Source: Sphaerosporella brunnea
Taxonomy: Eukaryota; Ascomycota; Pezizomycetes; Pezizales; Pyronemataceae
Length of the DNA stretch: 34,025 nt
Reading direction: 5' to 3'
Assembly (NCBI GenBank): GCA_008704415.1
Contig: VXIS01000426.1
Location: 1-34,025 of the forward strand
The notes under the pieces were generated by a model. It did not search any database. It worked only from the letters and a program-made list of their open reading frames with translations, and was not told the origin of the DNA. How positions within the stretch are numbered: the first letter of the stretch is position 1; each line of letters starts with the position of its first letter. The position numbers and the translations under genes were made by a program. Shown in pieces: positions 1 to 9,634 of this stretch.

Positions 1-1747
1 TATACGTGGCCTCTCAGGCTGTTTGATAATCTGTGTTTCGACTCATGTTAACCAAAAAAAGGCCAACCGGCATAGTGCACCGTTACCGGCGGCTTATGTA
101 TACATCCGGGGAAGTAATTTCCACCGGCTGAGCAAAAGGTGAAGGAAAAAAACAATAATAAATAAACCAGTCAACCACTGATCATGTACATCCGATTCGT
201 TTATCCATCCAGCTTGAGCACTGCGGAAAAAATAAAAATAAAATAAAAAACAAACCTGCAAAGCGTAAACCCATCCCCGACAAGGTGCAATCATATGAAA
301 TACAGAGCACGAAGTATAGTAATAAAGTCAAAAAAAACCATGGCACGAAATATAGTGATAAAATCAAAAATAACCCAATCCGAAGCAAAACCGACTCCCG
401 AAAAGAGACGACCGGAAGATCCCCAAAGTTAACAAATCTCAATCAAAACAGACAAGAAGGCATCCCAAAACGAATACGAAGATCGCTGTTGCCCACCATC
501 TCATTAGCTCTCTATCGGGTTCATGGTCCACTTGGAAGTGGGAACTCCATTGTCCATCCTCCTCCAGTCATCGGCCGGCTTTCCCTGGTTCTCCTCCTTC
601 TTGATTCCTGCGTCGCCCATCTCCACGTCTCTGGGGCCGTAGTTGTCCTGGCCATTTCCAATCTTCCCCTGCTGTGCGGCAAATCCAGCCAATGCATCCA
701 AGCCACCCTCCTCCGCCTTCGGCTGGACGGGGTGCTGTACCTGAGTTGGAGCGGTCGGCATGGGGGTGTTAACCGCCATCCACCTCTCCGAGCCGCCGGA
801 AGCGATAACTGGTTCCTGGAGTTGGCCACCGGTAGCAGCCAGGAGCAGCGTGTCCACATCCGAGCTTGGGCCACGACCGTGAGAGGAGACAATGGTGGCT
901 GGCCCAGCCTTGGGGGTAGGAGGCATCAACATAGAGAACAACTTGTTCCGCTCTTCGGTCAGCGCGATCCTCGACATCTTGTCGGCGAGTATTCGTCCGT
1001 CGTGAGGATCCTGTCGAATGAACCCTTCGGTGCGTTCGTGTAAGCACGCCTGCATGTCCATAAGCTTCGCCATGCTCTCGTTTGCGCAGCCCCATCGTGC
1101 CTTGAGCGAGCTGATAAACTCCATGGCCTTGCGCGTCTCCTCACCGGTACCGAGGGGTTCAGCCTCGGAAATTCTGGAGATACCAGTCAAGCAGCCACGT
1201 CTGTCCATCCATGGGAAATTGTGCACGTAGAGCCCTGCACGGGCTGCCCGTTCGAGCGCCGCAATGATGAAAGGTGATTCAATTCGGGCGTTCCATTCTT
1301 CCAAAGAAGAGATGAGGGTGACAAGGTCTCGTGCAGATATTAGGTACCGCTCAGCTGACTCAGCATAAAACCTTTCCTCTTCCGGCGACGTCGGGTTGGG
1401 CATATCGGCAGGGCCGAGGGGAAGCGGGGAAAGGAATGGAAGATCGGGAAGACATTTGCGCTCCAAGGTAAGCCGAGCCAAAAATAGCGTGATGTGCAAG
1501 ACGGCATAAGAAGACGAGCTGCGAGTTGAAAAGTGCACCTGCAAAGTGTTGGGCGAAAATTCAAGCTGATGGGGGAGCGAGTCCACGAAAGCATCGAGAG
1601 CGGTAGAGAGTCTGTGATAGTTTGAGTTCGGCGACATCGGACGAGCATTATCCGTGCTGTTGTGAGTATGTCAGCATTATGCAGGAAAAAAATGAGCGGC
1701 ATTCGGGATTCGGCACGCACGTCTCGGTCCACAGTTGGATTTGTCCC
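1..1747 (-). repeat. Left arm of 1.75-kb inverted duplication
   Basis: This stretch is the reverse complement of 1753-3499; position x pairs with 3500-x. I checked the two outer ends, the axis and all long reading frames, which translate identically in both arms, and saw no mismatch. The identity covers coding sequence, an intron, 3' flank and AT-rich intergenic DNA alike, so no divergence has built up. The arm runs off the left edge of the window, so its true outer end is unknown. The right arm continues into unique DNA and is probably the native copy. Confidence 0.95.
504..1747 (-). pseudogene. Truncated transcription-factor gene, left (mirror) copy
   Basis: This is the mirror image of the copy at 1753-2996. 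Inferred exons on the minus strand are 1747-1721 and 1656-504, with the intron at 1657-1720. The gene lacks its 5' half because the palindrome axis cuts a coding exon. No start codon belonging to the native gene lies in the window; an internal ATG at 1637 would give 377 residues. As it stands this copy could not make a complete regulator, and it may not exist in the real chromosome if the palindrome is an assembly artefact. Confidence 0.6.
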
Positions 1748-1752
1748 ACGTG

Positions 1753-2996
1753 GGGACAAATCCAACTGTGGACCGAGACGTGCGTGCCGAATCCCGAATG
1801 CCGCTCATTTTTTTCCTGCATAATGCTGACATACTCACAACAGCACGGATAATGCTCGTCCGATGTCGCCGAACTCAAACTATCACAGACTCTCTACCGC
1901 TCTCGATGCTTTCGTGGACTCGCTCCCCCATCAGCTTGAATTTTCGCCCAACACTTTGCAGGTGCACTTTTCAACTCGCAGCTCGTCTTCTTATGCCGTC
2001 TTGCACATCACGCTATTTTTGGCTCGGCTTACCTTGGAGCGCAAATGTCTTCCCGATCTTCCATTCCTTTCCCCGCTTCCCCTCGGCCCTGCCGATATGC
2101 CCAACCCGACGTCGCCGGAAGAGGAAAGGTTTTATGCTGAGTCAGCTGAGCGGTACCTAATATCTGCACGAGACCTTGTCACCCTCATCTCTTCTTTGGA
2201 AGAATGGAACGCCCGAATTGAATCACCTTTCATCATTGCGGCGCTCGAACGGGCAGCCCGTGCAGGGCTCTACGTGCACAATTTCCCATGGATGGACAGA
2301 CGTGGCTGCTTGACTGGTATCTCCAGAATTTCCGAGGCTGAACCCCTCGGTACCGGTGAGGAGACGCGCAAGGCCATGGAGTTTATCAGCTCGCTCAAGG
2401 CACGATGGGGCTGCGCAAACGAGAGCATGGCGAAGCTTATGGACATGCAGGCGTGCTTACACGAACGCACCGAAGGGTTCATTCGACAGGATCCTCACGA
2501 CGGACGAATACTCGCCGACAAGATGTCGAGGATCGCGCTGACCGAAGAGCGGAACAAGTTGTTCTCTATGTTGATGCCTCCTACCCCCAAGGCTGGGCCA
2601 GCCACCATTGTCTCCTCTCACGGTCGTGGCCCAAGCTCGGATGTGGACACGCTGCTCCTGGCTGCTACCGGTGGCCAACTCCAGGAACCAGTTATCGCTT
2701 CCGGCGGCTCGGAGAGGTGGATGGCGGTTAACACCCCCATGCCGACCGCTCCAACTCAGGTACAGCACCCCGTCCAGCCGAAGGCGGAGGAGGGTGGCTT
2801 GGATGCATTGGCTGGATTTGCCGCACAGCAGGGGAAGATTGGAAATGGCCAGGACAACTACGGCCCCAGAGACGTGGAGATGGGCGACGCAGGAATCAAG
2901 AAGGAGGAGAACCAGGGAAAGCCGGCCGATGACTGGAGGAGGATGGACAATGGAGTTCCCACTTCCAAGTGGACCATGAACCCGATAGAGAGCTAA
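1753..2996 (+). CDS. C-terminal part of a fungal Zn2Cys6-type transcription factor (5' truncated)
   Basis: Inferred exons are <1753-1779 and 1844-2996, about 392 visible residues. Removing a 64-bp intron (donor GTGCGT at 1780, branch GCTGAC at 1825-1830, acceptor CAG at 1841-1843) restores an open frame that reads GQIQLWTETT into YHRLSTALDAF..SLP. That pattern is typical of the late 'fungal-specific transcription factor' (middle homology) region, as is AVLHITLFLARLTLERK a little later. The C-terminal third is low-complexity and rich in P, G and E, ending in NPIES. The N-terminal zinc cluster and the first half of the middle homology region are absent because the palindrome axis interrupts the exon. 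The specific regulator cannot be named. If the palindrome is an assembly fold-back, the intact gene continues upstream in the real genome. Confidence 0.7.
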
Positions 2997-3499
2997 TGAG
3001 ATGGTGGGCAACAGCGATCTTCGTATTCGTTTTGGGATGCCTTCTTGTCTGTTTTGATTGAGATTTGTTAACTTTGGGGATCTTCCGGTCGTCTCTTTTC
3101 GGGAGTCGGTTTTGCTTCGGATTGGGTTATTTTTGATTTTATCACTATATTTCGTGCCATGGTTTTTTTTGACTTTATTACTATACTTCGTGCTCTGTAT
3201 TTCATATGATTGCACCTTGTCGGGGATGGGTTTACGCTTTGCAGGTTTGTTTTTTATTTTATTTTTATTTTTTCCGCAGTGCTCAAGCTGGATGGATAAA
3301 CGAATCGGATGTACATGATCAGTGGTTGACTGGTTTATTTATTATTGTTTTTTTCCTTCACCTTTTGCTCAGCCGGTGGAAATTACTTCCCCGGATGTAT
3401 ACATAAGCCGCCGGTAACGGTGCACTATGCCGGTTGGCCTTTTTTTGGTTAACATGAGTCGAAACACAGATTATCAAACAGCCTGAGAGGCCACGTATA
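1753..3499 (+). repeat. Right arm of 1.75-kb inverted duplication
   Basis: This is the mirror of 1-1747, separated from it by about 5 bp (1748-1752). At the axis sits a perfect 10-bp palindrome, CCCACGTGGG (1745-1754), whose centre is half a base off the centre of the long arms. The arm ends at or after 3499, where unique sequence leading to the DUF92 gene begins. Confidence 0.95.
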
Positions 3500-3530
3500 T
3501 CGGAGGAATCCCCCTAGGGTATTCCTCCGA
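3500..3530. repeat. Short hairpin at the outer end of the palindrome
   Basis: Perfect 10-bp arms, TCGGAGGAAT (3500-3509) and ATTCCTCCGA (3521-3530), flank an 11-base loop that itself contains CCCTAGGG. It starts at the first base after the part of the right arm that can be matched to the window's left end. Its role is unknown. Confidence 0.8.
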
Positions 3531-3813
3531 GATCGAATAGCAATACCTTATTTCCTTCCGTGACCGCGCACGTCTGAGACAACCCATCCGATAATCCCAA
3601 GGCAAACACGGCATCTTTCATTCCCCGTGCCGTGTTGCTTAAAGATAGAAAAGCATCTACGCGTCCTCTCGCGTCACTTACGTCATCGCCTCACTTCCCC
3701 TCCGTCTCCGCCGGCTTCTTGCCAACCTCACCAACACCTCACCAACAACCTCACCAACAACCTCATCGACCCCCTCCCCACCGGGCACAAAAACCGCAAA
3801 AATAAAAAATAAA
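3531..3813 (+). other. 5' flank and leader of the DUF92 gene
   Basis: This is non-coding sequence between the palindrome and the DUF92 start codon. It is C-rich and pyrimidine-rich close to the gene. It contains about three tandem copies of a 12-mer related to CTCACCAACAAC (about 3726-3762) and ends in an A-rich stretch just before the ATG. No other gene was seen here. Confidence 0.6.
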
Positions 3814-4834
3814 ATGAACCCCTACCTCTTCACGACGGCGTTAACGGTGCTCATCTACCGGGCGGTAAAGGGGGGCAGCCTGACGGGGCGCGGGATCGCA
3901 GCCGCGATCGCCACGGCGCTGGTGCACGGGGCGCACCCGTGGGCCGCGCCGTTCCTGCTGCTGGTCGCGTTCTACAGCCTGGGCACGGCGGCGACGAAGG
4001 CCAAGCACGGGGCCAAAGCGGCGCTTACGGTTTCGAGCACTTCTTCGGGCAGCAGCGCGAGGAGGGGGGCAACGCAGGTGTTTGCGAATTCCCTCGTGGC
4101 AAGCGTGTTGACGGCTTTGCACGCCGCTCTCTACGCGCCAAGCTGCTTCGCCGCGAAAGACCTGCTGGTCGTCGGCATCGTCGTGTAAACCCCCCCACCC
4201 GGATTGAGAGGGAGAGAGATGAGCTGGCGGCTGACGAACCACTAGCAACTACGCCGCCGTCACGGCCGACACGCTGTCCAGCGAGCTGGGCATGCTCTCG
4301 CGCGGCGCGCCGCGGCTGGTAACGACGCTGCGGCCGTGCGCGCGCGGGACCAACGGCGGGGTGTCGCTCGGCGGGGTGGTCGCGGGCGCCGCCGGCGCCG
4401 CCGCGATCGGCCTGCTCGCCGTCGCGCTGCTGCCCTTCTGCAGCGACTGGTCCGGGGCGCGGAAGGCCGCGTTCGCCGCGTTCGTTGCCGTCGCCGGCAC
4501 CGCCGGCTCGCTGCTGGACTCGCTGCTCGGCGCCCTGCTGCAGGAAACCGTCGTCGACGTGCGCTCCGGGAAGGTCGTCGAGGCCCCCGGCGGCGGGAAG
4601 GTGCTCGTTTCTTCTTCTCATTCTGCTGCTTCTCCTTCCGGCGCTGCCGAACCCAGCAGAAAAGTCGTCGCCGGCTACGGCCTGCTCAGCAATAACGGCG
4701 TCAACTTCGTCATGGCCCTCTTGACCTCGCTGGCGGCTATGGGCGTTGCTGGTTGGTGGTGGCATGGCGATGCGTTCCTTGCGCTCAGGGAGCTCGTCGG
4801 CGCTTGTGGCGGTAATGGGTTTTGCGCGGTTTAG
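3814..4834 (+). CDS. DUF92/TMEM19-family integral membrane protein
   Basis: The model is join(3814..4184, 4246..4834), 319 residues, close to the usual length of about 330 for TMEM19. The 61-bp intron has donor GTAAAC, a GCTGAC branch site and acceptor CTAG; removing it joins VVGIVV to NYAAVTADTLSSELG in frame. Family hallmarks are the GDTL-like ADTLSSELGMLS, the PRLVTT segment, GTNGGVSLGG, and GSLLDSLLGALLQ followed by a Gly-Lys turn. Several hydrophobic segments point to an integral membrane protein. Family knowledge: plant VTE6, a phytyl-phosphate kinase, belongs to DUF92, but the fungal and animal members are not functionally assigned, so no reaction is claimed. GC at third positions is very high compared with the flanking genes. 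It is convergent with egt1. Confidence 0.88.
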
Positions 4835-5154
4835 AGCGGTTGCTGTTGCGGGTTGTTTGAGATACCACCATGCATGGGGTTTAAATGGTTGATTGATGGA
4901 TGGATGGGAAATTTATGATGAATCACGGCCTCTTCGATTTCCTTGCCATGTTTACGATTTGTGCACTGTAGGCCGTAAAATATGGCCATGGCCATGGCCG
5001 ATGCACCGAGTTCACTTTGTGGCACCGGTATTAGCGCCCACAGAGCACATGCACAAACTCGGATTTCAAGGTACACTCAGGACCACAGCATAACAAGCAG
5101 CATACAAACCATCGGTATCGTAAACTATGAATCATGACCCTCGTATCCAACCTT
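4835..5154. other. Convergent 3' intergenic region (DUF92 / egt1)
   Basis: About 320 bp lie between the two stop codons and must hold both 3' UTRs and polyadenylation signals. I see no open frame with family similarity. A short GGCCAT-type repeat (about 4982-5000, ATGGCCATGGCCATGGCC) is the only notable structure. Confidence 0.7.
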
Positions 5155-7959
5155 CTAGCAATCCCTCACAACTCTAGCCGTAGCCCATGTGTATCTGTAC
5201 CCGCGTTGGTACCAGTTGACACTGTTGAATTCGTATCAGCATAACGTTGCATCAAAGTCACGCGGAGGGTACCCACAAGCTCCTCCTCCCCGCAATCCTC
5301 GGGTGCGTAGCCCAGCTACCACCGAGAACGATGTTGTGTTTGCCGTCGAAGAAGTCGGCTGCAAGTTGCATTAGCTCTGCTATCCGGTGTGGACGGAGAA
5401 ATAGTATACCAGTGTATTCCGGATAAAACTTTCCCGGCGCAAACCCCTGATGCGGTTCAAGAACCGTAGAAGTCCACTCCCACGCACCGCCCGTCTCACC
5501 ACGGCCGAGCAGCTTGCCTCCGTACGCGCGCACAGAGCTGGGATGCCACAGCTTGAACCCGACGTTTTTGCGGGTCAGGCTGGCGAACAGCGCATTCCGG
5601 GCGGCGGACAATGATGGGGGAGATTCGCAGACGCCGTTGTGGACGAGGTGGCTGCAGGATCCGTTAGCGTTGTGCTTGATTGATGGCGGAAACGGTAGAA
5701 ACGATACTCACCCGTTGACAGCATCGATCTTTCCAGTCAGCTTCTTCTCCACTGTTGCGTCCAGCTCCTCGGCGTACTGATATATAGCTCTGACTTCGTC
5801 TGCTGTAGGGATTCTGGAATTCATCCAACGGGCACAGCCCTCCAGCTCATCGTACGACGCCATGACCGGCCAGTCCGCGGCAAGCCTCAACGGAACGAGG
5901 CCAAACACTGTCCGCACGTGGGTCTTGTCCACAACGTTGGACTGCCCATTTTTGACACCAGACTTGACCGCCCACGAGGCGGGGATATTCTCGCTCGCAT
6001 TTGCAACCAAATATTTGGCGTATTCCTCGTTAGTGATGGGATGTGTTCGAGCGATGAATGAAGACACCGAGATGTTTTTGCGCATCGGCTTCTCGTTGTC
6101 CCACCCAAAGAAGTGAGGGCGTTCGTCTTCGGGTTCCTCGGGATCATTCAGTCCCACGTCAAGGGTCATGTCAGGAATCTTGACCCAAGCATCACCTGTG
6201 GGCGCATTGTTTCTGCGCTCCCAGGTTTTCCCGGAGACGAAGTCGGGAGTGATTGCGCCTTGTGGAGGAAGTGTCGAATCGGATTGCACAAGCATGTACA
6301 GTAGAGTCTCCAGATGCATGGCCTCGTGTTCGAACCCGATCCACAGTGCCCTCTTCACTGCCGTCGGCTGATGCTTGGCCGAGCCCTTCCTGTAGAACTC
6401 TTGCACTCGCTCCCTCACCCTCGACTGGTATGCGAGGATAGGTTCCAGGTCTGGCCAACACTCGGGGATTTCGCTGTGGGGGTGACATCGTTCCGGATTG
6501 TCCACGTCCGGATCGATCCCCCGCAGGAAGATCTCTTGGTAGTGTTTAGGCGCCATAGGTTCTTTTTCCGTGGCACGCACGATAAGCGAGTCCAGAAACG
6601 TGGCTATGTGGCCCAAATAGAATATGCAGGGGTTTCTCAAGTCGATCGGCTTGGAAAGAAGCTGGTCCTTGGGTATCATGCCGAGGGTAACCGCAGTCCA
6701 TGACTGCCACAGTCCCCGCCATTCGGCCATGGTAGGTGTGGGTTCTGCCGCATACTGTTCGGGCTTTGAGGGGAATGTGAAGCTAGGCTTCTGTAGCAAG
6801 TGAAGACCTGCCAGGAAGGAAGCATGTTAGTCAATGAAATTCAAACCTGCGTGGAAGTGGAGAAGACAAACAGTAGTCTCCATTCTCGTTGGCCCATTCA
6901 GCGCCCTCAGTGAGCCCTGCCTCCTCCCAAAGTATCCGGGCGTCCGTCTCGTCGAATTTGTAGCTGTACTCGACGTTTACTCGCTCTCCCTTCTGTACAT
7001 TCACACCGTCCAGCTTGCCTCCAAACCGGATATCCTTCCTGGGAACGTAATATGCCTGGTGCCTGCCATGCTCTGCGTTCCACTCACCGACATACTCCCA
7101 GTCATCGAGCTTGAAATATTCTCCGCCGAGGATCTCATTAGCGTTCGAAAGCCCACTCATAATGAACTTCTCGGTGTATCCATGCGGATCATTATACGCC
7201 GTGTAAACCCTTGGGCCATCTTTACACCCGTCCAACCCAACCAGCATATAATCCTGCTTCCCAGGTCTGAGAGCATCGCCAGCAAAGGCCTTCAAGAACT
7301 GCGCCGCTCCCTCGCGCGTGTAATTACCGGCGGAGGATCCCAGCCACAAGATGCAGCGCGGGCGGTCCTTCACCTCCGGCGAACTCTTGAGCCACTCGCG
7401 GCCATCCTCGTAGGTTCCGTGCAGGCCGTTGAAACGCACGTTCTTGAAATCCCGCGGGACCATATCTAAGGTGCGTTGCAGCTCCGAAAGATCGAGGTCG
7501 AGCGCATAGTAGTCGATCCTCTTTCCCAGGCGTTCCAGCGCGCGGAGGAAGATATTGACCTTGCGTAAGTTTCTATCCAAATTAGCCTCACCACCTATCT
7601 GTCTACCCCTCGATGCAGAAGAAACCCCACCCGCTTCCCAGCTCCACCACAACGCTGCCATCCTCTACACGCTCCGCCATCGCCGCCGAATGCTTCTCGA
7701 GGATGCCGATCTCGGTGTTGGTAAGGTAGTACTCATCGAGATAGGTGATATCCTCGAAAAGCTTCAGGCCCTCGGCACTGTAGAGTAGGAGTGTAGGAAG
7801 CGTCTTTTCGCCATCTTTGTTCAGTCCCTTCGAGATCTCGTCAACCAGAGAGATCGACAGCTTCTCGCGGCGGATGTCGACGATCCGGGGTGGATTGAGC
7901 TTTCCGTTCGTCTTGGGCGGGGAGCCATCAGCGCTCAGCGTGTAGTGTAGAGGAGCCAT
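5155..7959 (-). CDS. egt1: Ergothioneine biosynthesis protein Egt1 (EgtD-EgtB fusion)
   Basis: Six exons: complement(join(5155..5221, 5277..5358, 5410..5651, 5712..6807, 6872..7572, 7631..7959)), 838 residues; fungal Egt1 is about 850-880. It methylates histidine three times with SAM to hercynine, then joins it to cysteine with O2, giving hercynylcysteine sulfoxide. The N-terminal EgtD-like methyltransferase (about residues 15-340) shows VVELGSGNLRKVNI around an intron. Next comes a DinB-like iron-binding segment with YLGH (H410) and EHEAMHLE (H504, H508), then a formylglycine-generating-enzyme-like domain ending in GGAWEWTS, HNIVLGGSWATHPRIAGR and SFVNWYQRGY. All five introns (51-64 bp) keep frame, and the joined sequence matches the family across each junction. 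The start at 7959 (MAPLHYTL) is the first ATG giving a family-like N-terminus. The partner lyase Egt2 is not in the window. Confidence 0.95.
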
Positions 7960-8668
7960 AGCTTTCAGCCTAAGCAGTCTAATGGAAGAAACGCAGGGGA
8001 TATTCGGGGATTTCGGAGGAGAATTGCGTGGTCCTGCTCTTTTTTTTATATTCAAGGGGAGAGATTGTATTTCTGTTCAGGAGAGAGAGAGAGTTGGGGG
8101 GGGGGGGCGGGGGGCTTCCGGAGAACATTTCCAGTTCAAGACACATCCGGCCAAGGTTGGGGGAAGAGTAACTCTTGACAGCCGACGTCATCATATCGCC
8201 TTGCTGCTTGCTGGGAAGTGTACATGCTTGCTTACTTACATACATACATGGATGCTTTTAGCATATGGCGATCCTGGCCTGGTCAGTGTGGTGGGGGGGG
8301 GGAGGGGGGGAGCGGTTCCTGAGCCAGCCACTCTGCGGGATGCAGTGACCATCGACGGATGGCCATCGTCCCGAGATCCCTCCGCCGTGGCAAGAATCAA
8401 GGGCCCATCCAATTGAGCAGCAGCAATTGCGACACCTATGTACTAAGTACGCATACCTACAAGTAACTACACAAGTACTCGAGTACACACATTCCAAATC
8501 CAGCAAGCCTGAGTCCGCTCCCAGAGAGAAACGAAAGGGCCCACCCACAATCCACCAAGGTTTATCCGGGTGGGGGTGGTGGCGGTAGTGGGTGCAACCT
8601 GCAGTATGTGAGATGCGGAAGCCGGCGCAGCACCTAAACCCGTGTTCTATTCTTGAACCGCCACTGGC

Positions 8669-8722
8669 GTTGTTGCTGTTGTTGTTGTTGCTGCTATTGT
8701 TGTTGTTGCTGTTGCTGTTGTT
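8669..8722. repeat. GTT/GCT trinucleotide microsatellite
   Basis: An imperfect run of TTG and CTG triplets in non-coding DNA upstream of egt1. No frame through it shows any family similarity. Confidence 0.85.
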
Positions 8723-9166
8723 TCGATCTTCCTGTCCACTGCCTTAAAAATTTTCCGCGTGCATGCAGCTAGATCTACATACTTGCCGTCATGCATGTGA
8801 GTACGGAATCGATGCATGCTGCACAGTCCCGGCATCTTCTCTACTCTACTCTGCAATGCGTACATTACGGTACGGGGACTGGGAATGCCTTAACTGCGAG
8901 GGTATCTGTGCACCTGGTGGCCACTGGCACTTTGCGTGGAGAAATCACCCCGGCCGGCCGATCGCGAAGGATACGAATCAAAGGAGCTCTGTCGTGCTTT
9001 CCGAGGTCCGTGCGCACGCTGGATAGCTGATTTTTTTGAAGGCCCAATTAAGAGCCGGTGAAGCCAGGCAAGCGTATCAGCTCGGCCCGAACACGGATTT
9101 CCGAAACGGCAGCCGGCCAGTCCCAGTGTTACCCCGCTTCCGCTGGGGATCCTTGTATCAGTGGTG

Positions 9167-9232
9167 TTTATTTATTTATTTGTTTATTTATTTATTTATT
9201 TACTTATTTATTTATTTATTTATTTATTTGTT
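9167..9232. repeat. TTTA tetranucleotide microsatellite
   Basis: About 16 copies of TTTA, with one TTTG and one TTAC variant inside the run, between egt1 and the kinase gene. Confidence 0.95.
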
Positions 9233-9634
9233 GATGACGGCAAGTCCTGCCGCTTGTCGGAAACTACTTAGTACTACTTATCTCTCTTGTACTGGAACAA
9301 ATGTGGACAAGTCCGACGGCCGATTCTCAGGCATTGATTGATTCCGACGTTAGATACTCCAGAAACCATGCAAATGACTCAAGAAAGAAGAACTGATGCA
9401 GCCCAGAACAAAACCTCTTCATTAATGCCCTCATCCGTGCCATCCACATGCCGCAGTAAAACCAAGAACTAGGTATGCTATGTACAAGCCCAGAGAAAAC
9501 AAGCTCCACCGCGGGTGCCAACTGCAACGAAAAAAAAAACAGAGAAAAAAACCAGAGGGTATACTCGCGCTCGTGTTTTAAGTGCCGACAGAAAGCAGGT
9601 ATGAAATTTAAATTGCAGCTGGTAGAAAGACAGT

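Larger units (their letters stand above)
7960..9634. other. egt1 upstream region and 3' flank of the kinase gene
   Basis: About 1.7 kb without a supportable gene. It should hold the egt1 promoter and, at the far end, the kinase 3' UTR. It contains a GA run followed by a G-rich tract (about 8084-8114), a second G tract (about 8291-8311), a GTT/GCT trinucleotide stretch (8669-8722), a cluster of GTAC-centred short palindromes (8437-8487) and a TTTA microsatellite (9167-9232). Confidence 0.65.

Noticed and set aside
285..1043. 252-codon plus-strand frame (and its mirror at 2457-3215, minus)
   Set aside because: It is antisense to the transcription-factor exon and its 3' flank, has no family motif and begins in AT-rich non-coding DNA.
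3510..3520. CCCTAGGG core as a head-to-head telomere-like junction
   Set aside because: No CCCTAA/TTAGGG array is present; one short palindrome is not telomeric evidence.
4025..4765. 246-codon minus-strand frame across the DUF92 gene
   Set aside because: Antisense shadow in GC-rich coding DNA where stop codons are rare; Arg/Gly/Ala-rich with no domain.
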